Positions 7,663 through 16,810 of a stretch of 64,000 nt of DNA are shown piece by piece. Location of the stretch: NCBI GenBank assembly GCA_017557525.1, contig JAFYYN010000070.1, forward strand, positions 48,982 to 112,981. The letters are read 5' to 3'. This DNA is from Lachnospiraceae bacterium. GTDB taxonomy: Bacteria; Bacillota; Clostridia; Lachnospirales; Lachnospiraceae. Both the position numbers and the translations under genes were made by a program. Below the pieces are notes generated by a model. That model saw only the letters and a list, made by a program, of their open reading frames with translations. It had not been told where the DNA came from and made no database searches. The stretch's first letter is position 1. Each line of letters opens with the position of its first letter.

Positions 7663-9750
7663 GTGGAAAAGAAAGACCGGATAATCTGTATATTCTTATA
7701 TATAGCTTTTTTAGGGGCAGGGCTGCTGGCAGTGCTCCAGTTGAACATCCCACCCGTAATAGATGAGGTAGGAACATTGGCTAATTCCGCATACCTCGTT
7801 GGGTATGACTGGTCACAGACCTCATACACAATGGGAGGGTTTTATTATAAGTACGGAATGTCAATTTTCTATGCCCCGTTTATGATCATATTCCGAAATC
7901 CCTACAAGGTTTATAAATGCCTTCTGTCAGTAAATGTGATCTTTTTCGCATTTACCCCTGTGATAGCCTATATAGTCATGAAAAAGCATTTAAAGACAGA
8001 GAGGCTTCAGGCAGGTTTATTTGCGGCAGCTTCGGCGTTGCTTCCGTCCGTATTCATGTTCCAGACCTATGCAAAATCTGATGCCATGCTGGCATTTATC
8101 CCGTGGGCGGTTTTGCTTATACTGCTGGAAATGCTAAAGGCCGGAAAGGGCAGAAAGAGGATAATCTTAAGCGTCCTCCTTTCTCTTGCAAGCGTATATG
8201 CCTATGCGGTGCATACGAGAGGAATAGTGGTAATAATCGCCGTAGCGCTTACCGTTATCATTGTTTCGATAGCGCTTAGAAAGTGCGTTGTTAATTTCCC
8301 TGCATATCTTATTTCAACAGCGGCATTTCTTGGACTGGATAAGTTCCTGTCAAAGATCTTTTATGACGGAGTTTACGGTCTTTATGGTACGGCACATGCG
8401 AGTGCGGAAAGCTTTGATTTTGATTATCTGAAAAAAATATTTACCGCTGACGGCTTCTCCTCGCTGATGAAGCTTACTAACGGATGGCTTTTTGACGGCC
8501 TTACGGTTACCTGCGGAATGATAGGCATTGCCGTATTTGGCGGGATCGCGATGATCTTTGTTAAGAGAAAGAACCGCAAGATTGGTGCTCTTTCATTGGC
8601 GAAAGCAGATAATGCAAAGGATGGTATCTCGGATGAGAGATCCTATGCGGATGGAGCAAACGGCGGATCGGGGAAAGAGGAAGCAGGCGGTGCCCGTGAA
8701 GAAAATGTCGCAGAGATTATCCGAAATATTGATGACGAAAAGAGTATAGACGGAGCTGAAAAGATATTTGGAGTATTCAGTGTGCTGCATCTTTTAGGTG
8801 TGTTCGGAATGGGTCTTTTATTCTTCTTTGTTCCGGCATACAAGTATTACATGGGCATAGATATAGAGCGCTCGGACCGCCTGATCTATGAAAGATACAT
8901 TGCAGCGGCTTTCGGACCGGCAGTCCTCTACGGTTTTTATCTGATGTTTATTTCGGCTAAAAAGTACATAAAGGCCATAAATATTGTAAAGATAATAACG
9001 GGTGCCGGATTTATCGCTATCATAGTACTATTCATGGAAAACTGCGTGGATTACATAGTAGGCCAGTCAGGCTGTGTAAGATATTTTATCGGTATGTCCA
9101 CATTCCTGGAGATAAATGAAGGGACTACATCCACGGCGTTCGTGAACGTGGACAGGGCACTGCTGATAGCGGGGCTTTTAGGCCTTGGAACGTATATTGC
9201 CATGGCTGTCATTTCTTCTATTAAGGGTGACAGGAAGATGAAACTCCTGTCGGTCGGACAGCTTATGCTGGCTGTTTCAATAGTGATAATCCTTGTTACG
9301 TTTGAAAATGCAAGACTTACACGTGATGAAGCACTTTTAGAATATACCGAAGAGCCGGTGGCACAGATGATTAAGGTTCAGGATCTTTGTCCCGAGGCTA
9401 TGAACTATCCGATCCTGCTTGATAAGAGCGCAAAGGACATAAAGCATTATCAGTTCCAGTTGAAAGCATGGATTATTGGTTCATATAAGACTTATGTGTC
9501 AAAGGCGGATAACTGTTTTATACTGGCTAAAAAGAAACACTTTATTGAGGACTTCTGTGATGACGATTATTACACCTTTGACAAGTTTAATTACAAAAGG
9601 GCTCAGAAGGATATAGTATACGTAAAGGGGCATGAACTGGCACAAGTGCTTATGGATGCCGGTTTCGCACTTACAAAATATGAGGGTGATCTTGTTGCCG
9701 CAAGCACCAGAAATTCAAAGCTGAATTATGTGGAGCCAGTGTATGATTAA
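7663..9750 (+). CDS. Polytopic membrane protein, probable GT-C-type glycosyltransferase
   Basis: A 695-residue integral membrane protein with about 12 hydrophobic segments. A soluble C-terminal part of about 150 residues follows the last one. The first loop carries IPPVIDEVGTLANSAYLVGYDW, reminiscent of the acidic first-loop motif of GT39/GT83 transferases that use polyprenyl-phosphate sugars. A hydrophilic Gly/Asp/Glu-rich insert near residues 310-365 interrupts the membrane part. The GTG at 7663 is used because AAGGAG sits five bases upstream and the structured leader ends there. The next gene is a polyprenol-phosphate GT2, which would supply the lipid-linked donor. The family assignment comes from topology and context and is not firm. 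Confidence 0.7.
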   Translation: MEKKDRIICIFLYIAFLGAGLLAVLQLNIPPVIDEVGTLANSAYLVGYDWSQTSYTMGGFYYKYGMSIFYAPFMIIFRNPYKVYKCLLSVNVIFFAFTPVIAYIVMKKHLKTERLQAGLFAAASALLPSVFMFQTYAKSDAMLAFIPWAVLLILLEMLKAGKGRKRIILSVLLSLASVYAYAVHTRGIVVIIAVALTVIIVSIALRKCVVNFPAYLISTAAFLGLDKFLSKIFYDGVYGLYGTAHASAESFDFDYLKKIFTADGFSSLMKLTNGWLFDGLTVTCGMIGIAVFGGIAMIFVKRKNRKIGALSLAKADNAKDGISDERSYADGANGGSGKEEAGGAREENVAEIIRNIDDEKSIDGAEKIFGVFSVLHLLGVFGMGLLFFFVPAYKYYMGIDIERSDRLIYERYIAAAFGPAVLYGFYLMFISAKKYIKAINIVKIITGAGFIAIIVLFMENCVDYIVGQSGCVRYFIGMSTFLEINEGTTSTAFVNVDRALLIAGLLGLGTYIAMAVISSIKGDRKMKLLSVGQLMLAVSIVIILVTFENARLTRDEALLEYTEEPVAQMIKVQDLCPEAMNYPILLDKSAKDIKHYQFQLKAWIIGSYKTYVSKADNCFILAKKKHFIEDFCDDDYYTFDKFNYKRAQKDIVYVKGHELAQVLMDAGFALTKYEGDLVAASTRNSKLNYVEPVYD

Positions 9751-9835
9751 TCCTACTGTTGCGGACAGATATCTTTTATAAAACGGGTATTTGTTCACAT
9801 ACAAGGGTGACAATATATTTAGGAAAGGATAGACC

Positions 9836-10831
9836 ATGAAACTTATAATTCAGATTCCGTGCTATAATGAAGCTGAAACGCTTACTATAGCACTGAATGA
9901 TTTACCTAAGCACATCGATGGGATAGATGAGATCGAATATCTGATCATTAATGACGGAAGTGCCGACGATACTGTAAAGGTTGCCAAAGAGTGGGGCGTT
10001 AATTACGTTGTTCATTTCTGTAAGAACAGGGGTCTTGCAAAAGGCTTTATGGCAGGACTTGACGCGTGCCTTAGAAACGGTGCGGATATTATAGTAAATA
10101 CCGATGCGGATAATCAGTATGTCGGAGAGGATATTGAAAAGCTTGTGCGTCCGATCTTAGATAAGAAAGCTGAGATCGTAATCGGCGAGAGACCTATAGA
10201 TAATACTGAGCATTTCTCTCCTTTAAAGAAAAAACTCCAGCATATGGGCAGCTGGACCGTACGTGTGGCATCGGGCACAGATATACCTGATGCGCCTTCG
10301 GGCTTCCGCGCTTACTCTAGAGAAGCGGCTCTCAGGATGAATGTTGTAAATAAATATACTTATACGCTTGAGACCATCATCCAGGCAGGTCACAACAGGA
10401 TCCCGATGATGTCTGTGCCGATAAGGACCAATCCGGAGCTTAGGAAATCAAGGCTTTTCCATAGTATGTTTGGCTACGTAAAGAAATCCATGATCACGAT
10501 ACTTAGATCATTTCTTATGTACAAGCCGCTGAAATTTTTTGGAGTTATCGGTACTATCTTCTGTTTATTAGGATCTGCGTTAGGTATCAGATATATTGTA
10601 TATTTATGTCTGGGTGAGGGTGCCGGTCATGTGCAGTCGCTGATACTGGTTGCGATATTTATGCTGACAGGCGTTATCTCGTATCTGATCGGCCTGCAGG
10701 CAGACGTTATCGCCGCAAACAGAAAGATATTGGAGGATGTCCAGTATCATTCGAGAAGAACGGACTATGATATTGAGGAACTAAAAAAGATGATTACTCA
10801 ATTGAACGATAACGGTAATACAGAAAAGTAA
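9836..10831 (+). CDS. Family 2 glycosyltransferase, polyprenyl-phosphate sugar synthase-like
   Basis: A 331-residue membrane-anchored transferase. The N-terminal GT-A domain opens with IIQIPCYNEAETL and has NDGSADDT. The metal-binding DxD is in VNTDADNQYVGEDI near residue 87. Mid-protein GTDIPDAPSGFRAYSREAA and TYTLETIIQAG fit the DPM1/ArnC-like group that makes polyprenyl-phosphate sugars on the inner leaflet. Two transmembrane helices lie at about 232-255 and 265-290. AGGAAAGGATAG precedes the ATG. Together with the preceding GT-C-like protein it suggests a lipid-carrier donor pair decorating a surface polymer. Confidence 0.9.
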   Translation: MKLIIQIPCYNEAETLTIALNDLPKHIDGIDEIEYLIINDGSADDTVKVAKEWGVNYVVHFCKNRGLAKGFMAGLDACLRNGADIIVNTDADNQYVGEDIEKLVRPILDKKAEIVIGERPIDNTEHFSPLKKKLQHMGSWTVRVASGTDIPDAPSGFRAYSREAALRMNVVNKYTYTLETIIQAGHNRIPMMSVPIRTNPELRKSRLFHSMFGYVKKSMITILRSFLMYKPLKFFGVIGTIFCLLGSALGIRYIVYLCLGEGAGHVQSLILVAIFMLTGVISYLIGLQADVIAANRKILEDVQYHSRRTDYDIEELKKMITQLNDNGNTEK

Positions 10832-10842
10832 GGCAAAGTCAT

Positions 10843-10920
10843 CTAAGGCTTTCCCTTGAGGGGAAGGCGGATTAGTGGTACTTTTATAACATTGTAACTG
10901 AGGGTTTCCCCTCGAGGTGA
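10843..10920 (+). repeat. Two partial dispersed repeats before the pyruvyltransferase fusion gene
   Basis: AAGGCTTTCCCTTGAGGGGAAGG (split as AAGGCTTTCCC, then TTGAGGGGAAGG) at 10844-10867 and GTTTCCCCTCGAGGTGA at 10904-10920 are halves of the dispersed family. The second ends in GAGGTGA, placed seven bases before the ATG at 10927, so the repeat supplies the ribosome-binding site. Confidence 0.55.
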
Positions 10921-10926
10921 CAAACT

Positions 10927-13332
10927 ATGAGCAAGAGAGACATTAACATCGCGATAACAGCCGCTAGCTATAGCGGAAACAAGGGTGCAGCCGCCATGCT
11001 ACAGAGCTCGATCAAGCAGCTCTATGCAAAATACGGCAGCAGGCTTAATATAAAGCTTATGTCGGTTTATCCTGATTCCGATAGGGAGCAGGTACCGTTT
11101 GATTTTGTAAGTATAGTACCTACAAAGCCCGAGAGACTGCTTTTTATAGCATTTCCTTTGGCTATACTGTACAAGGGTCTTGGCTGGATACCCGGCATGA
11201 AAAAGCTCATCGGGAAAAACAAGATTATAAAGGCATACAGGGATACAGATCTCGTTATTGATGAAGCTGGTATTTCGTTTGTTGACAGCCGTGGCTTTAT
11301 CATGAATACGTATGCTTTTGTGACCATGGCTGTTCCGAAGCTGGTTGGAGTGCCGATAGTTAAGTATTCCCAGGCGATGGGCAGCTTTGAGTCTTTCTTT
11401 AACAGAATCTATGCCAAGATGATCCTGCCCGGTATGGAACTTATCTGCGCGAGAGGCGATATTACCGAGGAGAATCTGCGCGGTATCGGAGTTGAGAAAA
11501 ACGTTAAGCTCTGCGCGGACGGTGCTTTCACCATGGAAGATACCGCAGAGTCAAAGCAGAAGGTTGATGACAGGACTCTGACAGACACTTTCTTTAATAA
11601 TAATGTTGTTGGCGTTTCTTTATCAAGCGTTGTAAATAAGAAATGTACCAAGATGAAGATAGATTATCTCTGCGAGATGGTCAAATTCATCGATTACCTG
11701 ACTGACAGGGGTTATCATGTGCTCCTGATCGCGAATGCGGCCCGTATTAACAGCGATAAGCCGAGAAATAACGACCTTATGGTCTGCGATTATGTTTTCT
11801 CTAAGGTTAAGGACAAGGAGAATGTACGCTGGTACCATGAGGAAATGGATGCCGAGGAGATAAGGGAATATATCGGCAGATGCAGGTTCCTGGTTGCTTC
11901 GCGTTTCCATGCGATGATCGGCGCGCTGCAGCGTAAGGTGCCGGTGCTTCTTGTGGGCTGGAGCCATAAATATAAGGAAGTACTTGATATGTTCGGTCTT
12001 GGTTCATATGCTGCCGACTATGCGGATATAGGAAAGGACACAGAAAAGCCTCTTTTAGAGTCGGAGTTTGAGCGCCTTGAGGCAGATGAGGATGAGATCC
12101 ACAGACTGATCGAAGAGCATTACGATGATGTAATGGAGAGTTCTCGCAGGAATATCTTTGAAATTAGCAAGGTTGTGGATAAGGTTACTACACCTTCATT
12201 TAAGAGGCGAGCAGCAGGCAAAGGTTTCGGAGATATGCTTGCAACAAGGCGTGGAAACATAAAGCGTTTTCCTGATATAGATCGTCCTGAAAAGTACATG
12301 GGCGAGTATTTGGAGTGCCGCAGGGGCTATGCTACCGATGAGGATATCAGGAAAAATGCCGCATCGGGCGGAGTTGTTACGGCTCTATTAGTGAGCCTGC
12401 TTAAACAGGGTGAGATAGACGGAGCTTTTGCTTGCAGGACGACAGTAAAGGATGGTGAGCTTTCATACGAAACTATGATAGCAACCGATGAGGAGACTAT
12501 AAAGAGCTGTTCTTCAAGCATATATATGTCTATGCCTTTACTTAAGGATCTTGATAAGATAAGGAATTTTGATGGTAAGGTTGCTGTAGTGCTTATCCCC
12601 TGTCTGATGAGGGCGTTTAATGCTATCTTAAAGCATGACAAAGATTTAGCTAAAAAGGTTGTGCTTAAGCTCGGACTTTTTTGTAGCGGAAACCACAAGA
12701 AGGATGCAACTCTTCTTTCGTTAAAGAAAGCCGGTATGACACTATATGACGCTGAAAGGCTTTATTACAGGAGAGGCGCATGGAGAGGGCAGTCATCCGT
12801 AGTTTATAAGGATGGAAGCGAGAAGACCTTCTCATATACAAAGACACTGTGTGCCTTCAAAAATGCTTATTTCTTTGAAGAAAAGTCGTGTATGCTCTGC
12901 CAGGACCATTTCGCAAATGGAGCGGATATAAGCTTTGGCGATATCTGGCTTAAGAAGATGAAGAAGGAACCTGTGAAGTGCACGGGTTACGTGATCAGGA
13001 CTGCAGAGGGCAAGAGACTTTATACCAAAGCTGTTAAGGCCGGAGATATTACTGAGAGGCATATGAGTACCGAAGACTGCCTTGCAGGGCAGAACAGGGC
13101 GCTGGCGTTTAAATATGCCGCTGCAAAGGCTAAGGTGGATGCGCTGCTTAAAGAGGGCAAGAATGCCAAGCTTGATACCTCTGACAAGTGCAAGTGGAAC
13201 CACAGGCTTGCTTTCTGGCTGGCTGAAAAGGACAGGGCATTCTCAGAGGAGAAGCCGGAGAAGCTGGCAAAGGTGCCGATGAGCGTGATCTACTATTATA
13301 TGTGCTTTATTAGAGTGCTGTTGAGCCTGTAA
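10927..13332 (+). CDS. Polysaccharide pyruvyltransferase fused to FrhB/FdhB-like Fe-S domain
   Basis: An 801-residue two-domain protein. Residues about 5-400 match polysaccharide pyruvyltransferases: NIAITAASYSGNKGAAAML, then DLVIDEAGISF, VKYSQAMGS and the late SRFHAMIGALQRKVPVLLVGWSHKYKE. These enzymes add ketal pyruvate to glycans. Residues about 430-770 match the coenzyme F420 hydrogenase/dehydrogenase beta-subunit domain: NAASGGVVTALL, IPCLMRAF, LFCSGN and the cysteine cluster CMLCQDHFANGADISFGDIW. That domain is usually a separate neighbour of pyruvyltransferases in glycan loci; here it is fused. The redox role in glycan work is unknown. The ribosome site comes from a repeat. Confidence 0.85.
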   Translation: MSKRDINIAITAASYSGNKGAAAMLQSSIKQLYAKYGSRLNIKLMSVYPDSDREQVPFDFVSIVPTKPERLLFIAFPLAILYKGLGWIPGMKKLIGKNKIIKAYRDTDLVIDEAGISFVDSRGFIMNTYAFVTMAVPKLVGVPIVKYSQAMGSFESFFNRIYAKMILPGMELICARGDITEENLRGIGVEKNVKLCADGAFTMEDTAESKQKVDDRTLTDTFFNNNVVGVSLSSVVNKKCTKMKIDYLCEMVKFIDYLTDRGYHVLLIANAARINSDKPRNNDLMVCDYVFSKVKDKENVRWYHEEMDAEEIREYIGRCRFLVASRFHAMIGALQRKVPVLLVGWSHKYKEVLDMFGLGSYAADYADIGKDTEKPLLESEFERLEADEDEIHRLIEEHYDDVMESSRRNIFEISKVVDKVTTPSFKRRAAGKGFGDMLATRRGNIKRFPDIDRPEKYMGEYLECRRGYATDEDIRKNAASGGVVTALLVSLLKQGEIDGAFACRTTVKDGELSYETMIATDEETIKSCSSSIYMSMPLLKDLDKIRNFDGKVAVVLIPCLMRAFNAILKHDKDLAKKVVLKLGLFCSGNHKKDATLLSLKKAGMTLYDAERLYYRRGAWRGQSSVVYKDGSEKTFSYTKTLCAFKNAYFFEEKSCMLCQDHFANGADISFGDIWLKKMKKEPVKCTGYVIRTAEGKRLYTKAVKAGDITERHMSTEDCLAGQNRALAFKYAAAKAKVDALLKEGKNAKLDTSDKCKWNHRLAFWLAEKDRAFSEEKPEKLAKVPMSVIYYYMCFIRVLLSL

Positions 13333-13340
13333 ATTATACC

Positions 13341-13583
13341 GGGTTGATTCCCCATAATATGGTCTAAAACCCGTTACGCTGCATTGGGATATGCTAAGGT
13401 GTTTCTATCTCCATCTGCACTGCGAACGCTTGCAATCGTTTGTCCGCCTGATACCGGACGAACTTAGGCTGCGATCAAAAATCGGTTTGGATAACCGATT
13501 TTTGTCTTGTTTCGATGGGATATAAACACGAGCATATCCACAATTCGCTTAAGGCTTTATCCCATATCATGGGGCCTCAACCC
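13341..13583. repeat. Long multi-branched foldback element, copy H2
   Basis: A 243-nt element that folds end to end: GGGTTGATTCCCCAT pairs with ATGGGGCCTCAACCC. Inside are GGATATGCT with AGCATATCC, GTTTGTCCG with CGGACGAAC, and AAAAATCGGTT with AACCGATTTTT. It shares blocks such as AACGCTTGCAATC and TTAGGCTGCG with copy H1. It fills most of the 337-bp gap between the pyruvyltransferase fusion and the flippase-like gene. Confidence 0.65.
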
Positions 13584-13669
13584 TGAAACAAGGTTACAGG
13601 CTTTAAAAAAGATCAATGGATATAAATAACTAAATGAGTAGACGCTGTGAGATAGGAGCTATATCATAA

Positions 13670-14665
13670 ATGGAAAATAAGCAGGAGGAAGTAGTGACCG
13701 CGGATAGTGCGGTCACAGGCAAAAAATCGAAAAAGAAAAAAATAATGAATGTCGTAAAGATAATTTTCCTCCTTGCGGTTTTCTTCTTTCTTGGGAAATA
13801 TTTTTATGACAACTGGGATACGATAAAAAATCTGGATATAAAACCGGATATCGGCGTGTTTGTCGGTTCGATGCTGTTGTATTTCGCATATAAGGTGACA
13901 CTGGCATCGCTTTGGCATTATATTACCAAGCTTGATAAGGCAGCTATTAAGTATCCGGATGCGATCAGGAGTTATCTGTATTCGATACTTGGTAAATATA
14001 TTCCGGGTAAGGTTTTTATGCTGGCGGCACGTGTGCCGGCTTACGAAAAAGAGGGCGTTCCGATAAGAAAGGTGGCAGTCTGCTTCCTGCTTGAGAATGT
14101 TTGTACACTGCTCGGCGCAGGCTTTCTGTTCCTGATTTCGCTCCTTTTCTTCCCAAATGATGTGCTCAAAGACTATATGGTAGCGGTTATACTGTTTATC
14201 GTTCTGTTCTTTGTCTGCATTCATCCGAAGATCATGAATTTCTTCCTGAGGCTTGTTGGAAAGGTTATCAAGAAGGATGATATGGAGATACCGTTTACGT
14301 ATTTCCAGATGGTAAAGATTGTTGTTCTGTTTATTGCCAACTGGCTGATCGTGGGTACCGGATTTTATATGTTAGTTACCTCGATTTACCCGATACCCGG
14401 CTCACAGCTACTTTATGTGGGTGGCGTGTACGGACTTTCGGCAATCATTGGTATAATAAGTATTTTTGCTCCTTCGGGCATCGGAGTGAGAGAGGGCATT
14501 ATGGTGCTGGGCCTTACCCTTATAATGCCTAATGAATATGCTGTGATCATCGGTATAGTTTCAAGACTTTGGGCGACGGTTGCGGAGTTGATCCTGGTAC
14601 TTGGAGCATTCATTGCTGAGAGGATAAGTAAAATAAGAGCTAAAAAGAGTGGGCAAAACTTGTAA
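13670..14665 (+). CDS. Flippase-like / lysylphosphatidylglycerol synthase TM-domain protein
   Basis: A 331-residue membrane protein with a short lysine-rich N-terminus and about eight hydrophobic segments. The spacing and the motifs SYLYSILGKYIPGKVFMLAARV and GVREGIMVLGL match the LPG_synthase_TM (UPF0104, YbhN-like) family. The soluble aminoacyl-transfer domain of MprF is absent. Related proteins sit in glycan and glycolipid loci and are thought to move or modify lipids, but their activity is mostly undefined. The ATG at 13670 is weakly supported: AGGAG lies 13 bases away. The gene follows the H2 element and may be separately transcribed from the fusion gene upstream. Confidence 0.85.
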   Translation: MENKQEEVVTADSAVTGKKSKKKKIMNVVKIIFLLAVFFFLGKYFYDNWDTIKNLDIKPDIGVFVGSMLLYFAYKVTLASLWHYITKLDKAAIKYPDAIRSYLYSILGKYIPGKVFMLAARVPAYEKEGVPIRKVAVCFLLENVCTLLGAGFLFLISLLFFPNDVLKDYMVAVILFIVLFFVCIHPKIMNFFLRLVGKVIKKDDMEIPFTYFQMVKIVVLFIANWLIVGTGFYMLVTSIYPIPGSQLLYVGGVYGLSAIIGIISIFAPSGIGVREGIMVLGLTLIMPNEYAVIIGIVSRLWATVAELILVLGAFIAERISKIRAKKSGQNL

Positions 14666-14855
14666 AATATTGGGATGTTTTACTATTGAATGTTAAATTA
14701 GTTGATGTTAATATAATTGCAAAAAGTATCTGATATTTATCTAAAAAGATATGCTTTTAAAGTATTTACAGAGAAAAATATCAACCATTTTATGGTAGAG
14801 ATGATTCGTGCAAGCGTGGATGAGGTGAAAACCCCATGGTGGACAGGAGGTTAAA

Positions 14856-16316
14856 ATGAAAATCATGTATCATAGTACAAGAAACCCCGAACTTAAAGCA
14901 ACGGCATCTGAGGCGATACTTGCCGGTATTGCTCCTGACGGAGGTCTTTATGTGCCTCAGGAGATCCCGAAGTTAAAATTGCCCTTCGAGGCTCTTGCAA
15001 AAATGGACTATGCTCATGTGGCATATGAGGTCATGAAACTTTTTTATACAGATTTTACTGAAGAGGAATTAATGGCCTGCATTAAGGGTGCTTACAATTC
15101 GGAAAAGTTTGATACGGATGACATTACGACACTGGTGGAATCCGATGGAGCCTACTATCTTGAACTTTTCCATGGCAGGACTATTGCGTTTAAAGATATG
15201 GCACTTTCCATCCTTCCCTACCTTATGACCACCGCTGCCAAGAAATGCGGAGCAAAGGAAGAGATTGTAATCCTTACCGCTACATCCGGTGATACAGGAA
15301 AGGCAGCCCTTGCAGGATTTGCTGATGTGCCAGGTACAAGCATCGTAGTTTTCTATCCCAAGCATGGTGTTAGTCGTGTACAGGAAAAGCAGATGGTTAC
15401 CCAGCGCGGAAAGAATGTAAATGTTATCGGCATAGAGGGTAATTTCGATGATGCCCAGTCGGCAGTAAAGGCAATGTTTACAGATGAAAAGCTGGCTGAG
15501 AGGATGAAAGCCAAAGGCTACAGATTTTCTTCAGCAAATTCCATCAATATCGGACGTCTTATACCTCAGGTTGCTTATTATGTATACGCATATTCAAGGC
15601 TATGTCCGAAGGAGATAAATTTTGTTGTTCCGACCGGTAATTTTGGCAATATCCTGGCAGCATACTACGCTTGTAAGATGGGAATTCCAGTACATAAACT
15701 GATATGTGCCTCCAACAGAAACAAGGTGCTTACCGATTTCTTTGCTACAGGTGTCTACGATAAGAACAGAGAGTTTTATCTTACCTCTTCACCAAGTATG
15801 GACATCCTTATTTCAAGCAATCTGGAGAGGCTTATCTATGAAATAGCGGAAGATAAGACCGCTAAGTTTATGAAAGACCTTAAAGAAAAAGGAATGTATG
15901 AAATTTCTTCTAATATGAAGAAAAAACTTGAACTGTTTGTAGGCGGTTATGCTGAGGACAATGAGATGGAAGAGGCTATTTCTTCTTTATATAAGAAGGA
16001 AGGCTACATCATCGACACCCATACCGCTGTGGCAACTGCTGTATATAATAAGTACAGACAGGAAACAGGGGACGAGACCTGCACGGTAATTGCTTCTACC
16101 GCAAGTCCTTACAAGTTTACCAGGGCAGTGCTCAACTCCATAGATCCTGCATATGATAAGAAGGACGATTTTGAGCTCTTTGATGAGCTTAACAAGCTCT
16201 CCGGAGTAGCCATCCCGCAGGCTATAAAGGACATCATAAGCGCACCGGTGCTGCATGATACGGTATGCGCTAAAGACGGACTGGAGAAGGAAGTCGAGAG
16301 AATTTACAGGCTATAA
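14856..16316 (+). CDS. thrC: Threonine synthase
   Basis: PLP enzyme converting O-phosphohomoserine to threonine; 486 residues. The N-terminus has YHSTRNPELKATASEAILAG and APDGGLYVP, characteristic of the longer ThrC class. The PLP lysine is in GRTIAFKDMALSILP near residue 113. ATSGDTGKAALAGF binds the cofactor phosphate, followed by SANSINIGRLIPQ and VPTGNFGNILAAYYA. AGGAGG with good spacing precedes the ATG. Of the 190-bp upstream gap only the last 30 bases show a recognisable signal. A branched terminator-like hairpin lies 150 nt after the stop. It stands alone among surface genes and is an ordinary biosynthetic gene. Confidence 0.95.
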   Translation: MKIMYHSTRNPELKATASEAILAGIAPDGGLYVPQEIPKLKLPFEALAKMDYAHVAYEVMKLFYTDFTEEELMACIKGAYNSEKFDTDDITTLVESDGAYYLELFHGRTIAFKDMALSILPYLMTTAAKKCGAKEEIVILTATSGDTGKAALAGFADVPGTSIVVFYPKHGVSRVQEKQMVTQRGKNVNVIGIEGNFDDAQSAVKAMFTDEKLAERMKAKGYRFSSANSINIGRLIPQVAYYVYAYSRLCPKEINFVVPTGNFGNILAAYYACKMGIPVHKLICASNRNKVLTDFFATGVYDKNREFYLTSSPSMDILISSNLERLIYEIAEDKTAKFMKDLKEKGMYEISSNMKKKLELFVGGYAEDNEMEEAISSLYKKEGYIIDTHTAVATAVYNKYRQETGDETCTVIASTASPYKFTRAVLNSIDPAYDKKDDFELFDELNKLSGVAIPQAIKDIISAPVLHDTVCAKDGLEKEVERIYRL

Positions 16317-16465
16317 TAGCCATAGACCCTGTTGATTCAATGTTTTTTGAGTAACAGCATTGTCAGTGCATTCTTAATTATAGTAATACGATTGCTGATA
16401 ACCAGCGTTTTTACCTATATAATGTAGTTGCTAAGAGACAAAATACTTAATATGGTATAAATTAG

Positions 16466-16521
16466 AATGTCATCCTGGAAAAACATTTCGGCTGCGAAAT
16501 GGGATCGGGGATGACATTTTT
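16466..16521 (+). terminator. Branched terminator-like hairpin after thrC
   Basis: AATGTCATC (16466-16474) pairs with GATGACATT (16510-16518) and is followed by a short T-run. Inside it is a second hairpin, CATTTCGGCTGCGAAATG. The 150-nt distance from thrC is long for a terminator, so it might also be a dispersed repeat. Confidence 0.5.
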
Positions 16522-16689
16522 ATATGGTCAGGACCAGAAAAAATCACGAAAAAACTGATTTGTTACGAAATGTCACAAATATTTCACAAACTTGTAAAAA
16601 AAGTGTCAAATGCCCATGTTTTAATGGTTCCATAGCCATTTTGGTGTTTGGAAAACGGCTTTTGTTCCGTTAACGGGGGGAAAAAGTAC

Positions 16690-16718
16690 TTGAACTTTTT
16701 ATGGGTTAGTGGTACAAT
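16690..16718 (+). promoter_or_regulatory. Sigma-A-type promoter for the surface-protein gene
   Basis: TTGAAC at 16690-16695 and TACAAT at 16713-16718 with a 17-nt spacer. Confidence 0.7.
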
Positions 16719-16810
16719 CTATCCGTTATTGGAATGATCTGCTATGTGTGAGTATGCAGCATATGGCATATCGACAACCATCACACTATTTTTAAGGAGG
16801 AAAAAAATCC

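Larger units (their letters stand above)
16317..16810. other. Gap between thrC and the surface-protein gene
   Basis: 494 bases without a gene. It holds the thrC-side terminator (16466-16521), an A/T-rich stretch with no clear structure, and the strong promoter at 16690-16718. An untranslated leader of about 85 nt follows, ending in AAGGAGG. Confidence 0.6.
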
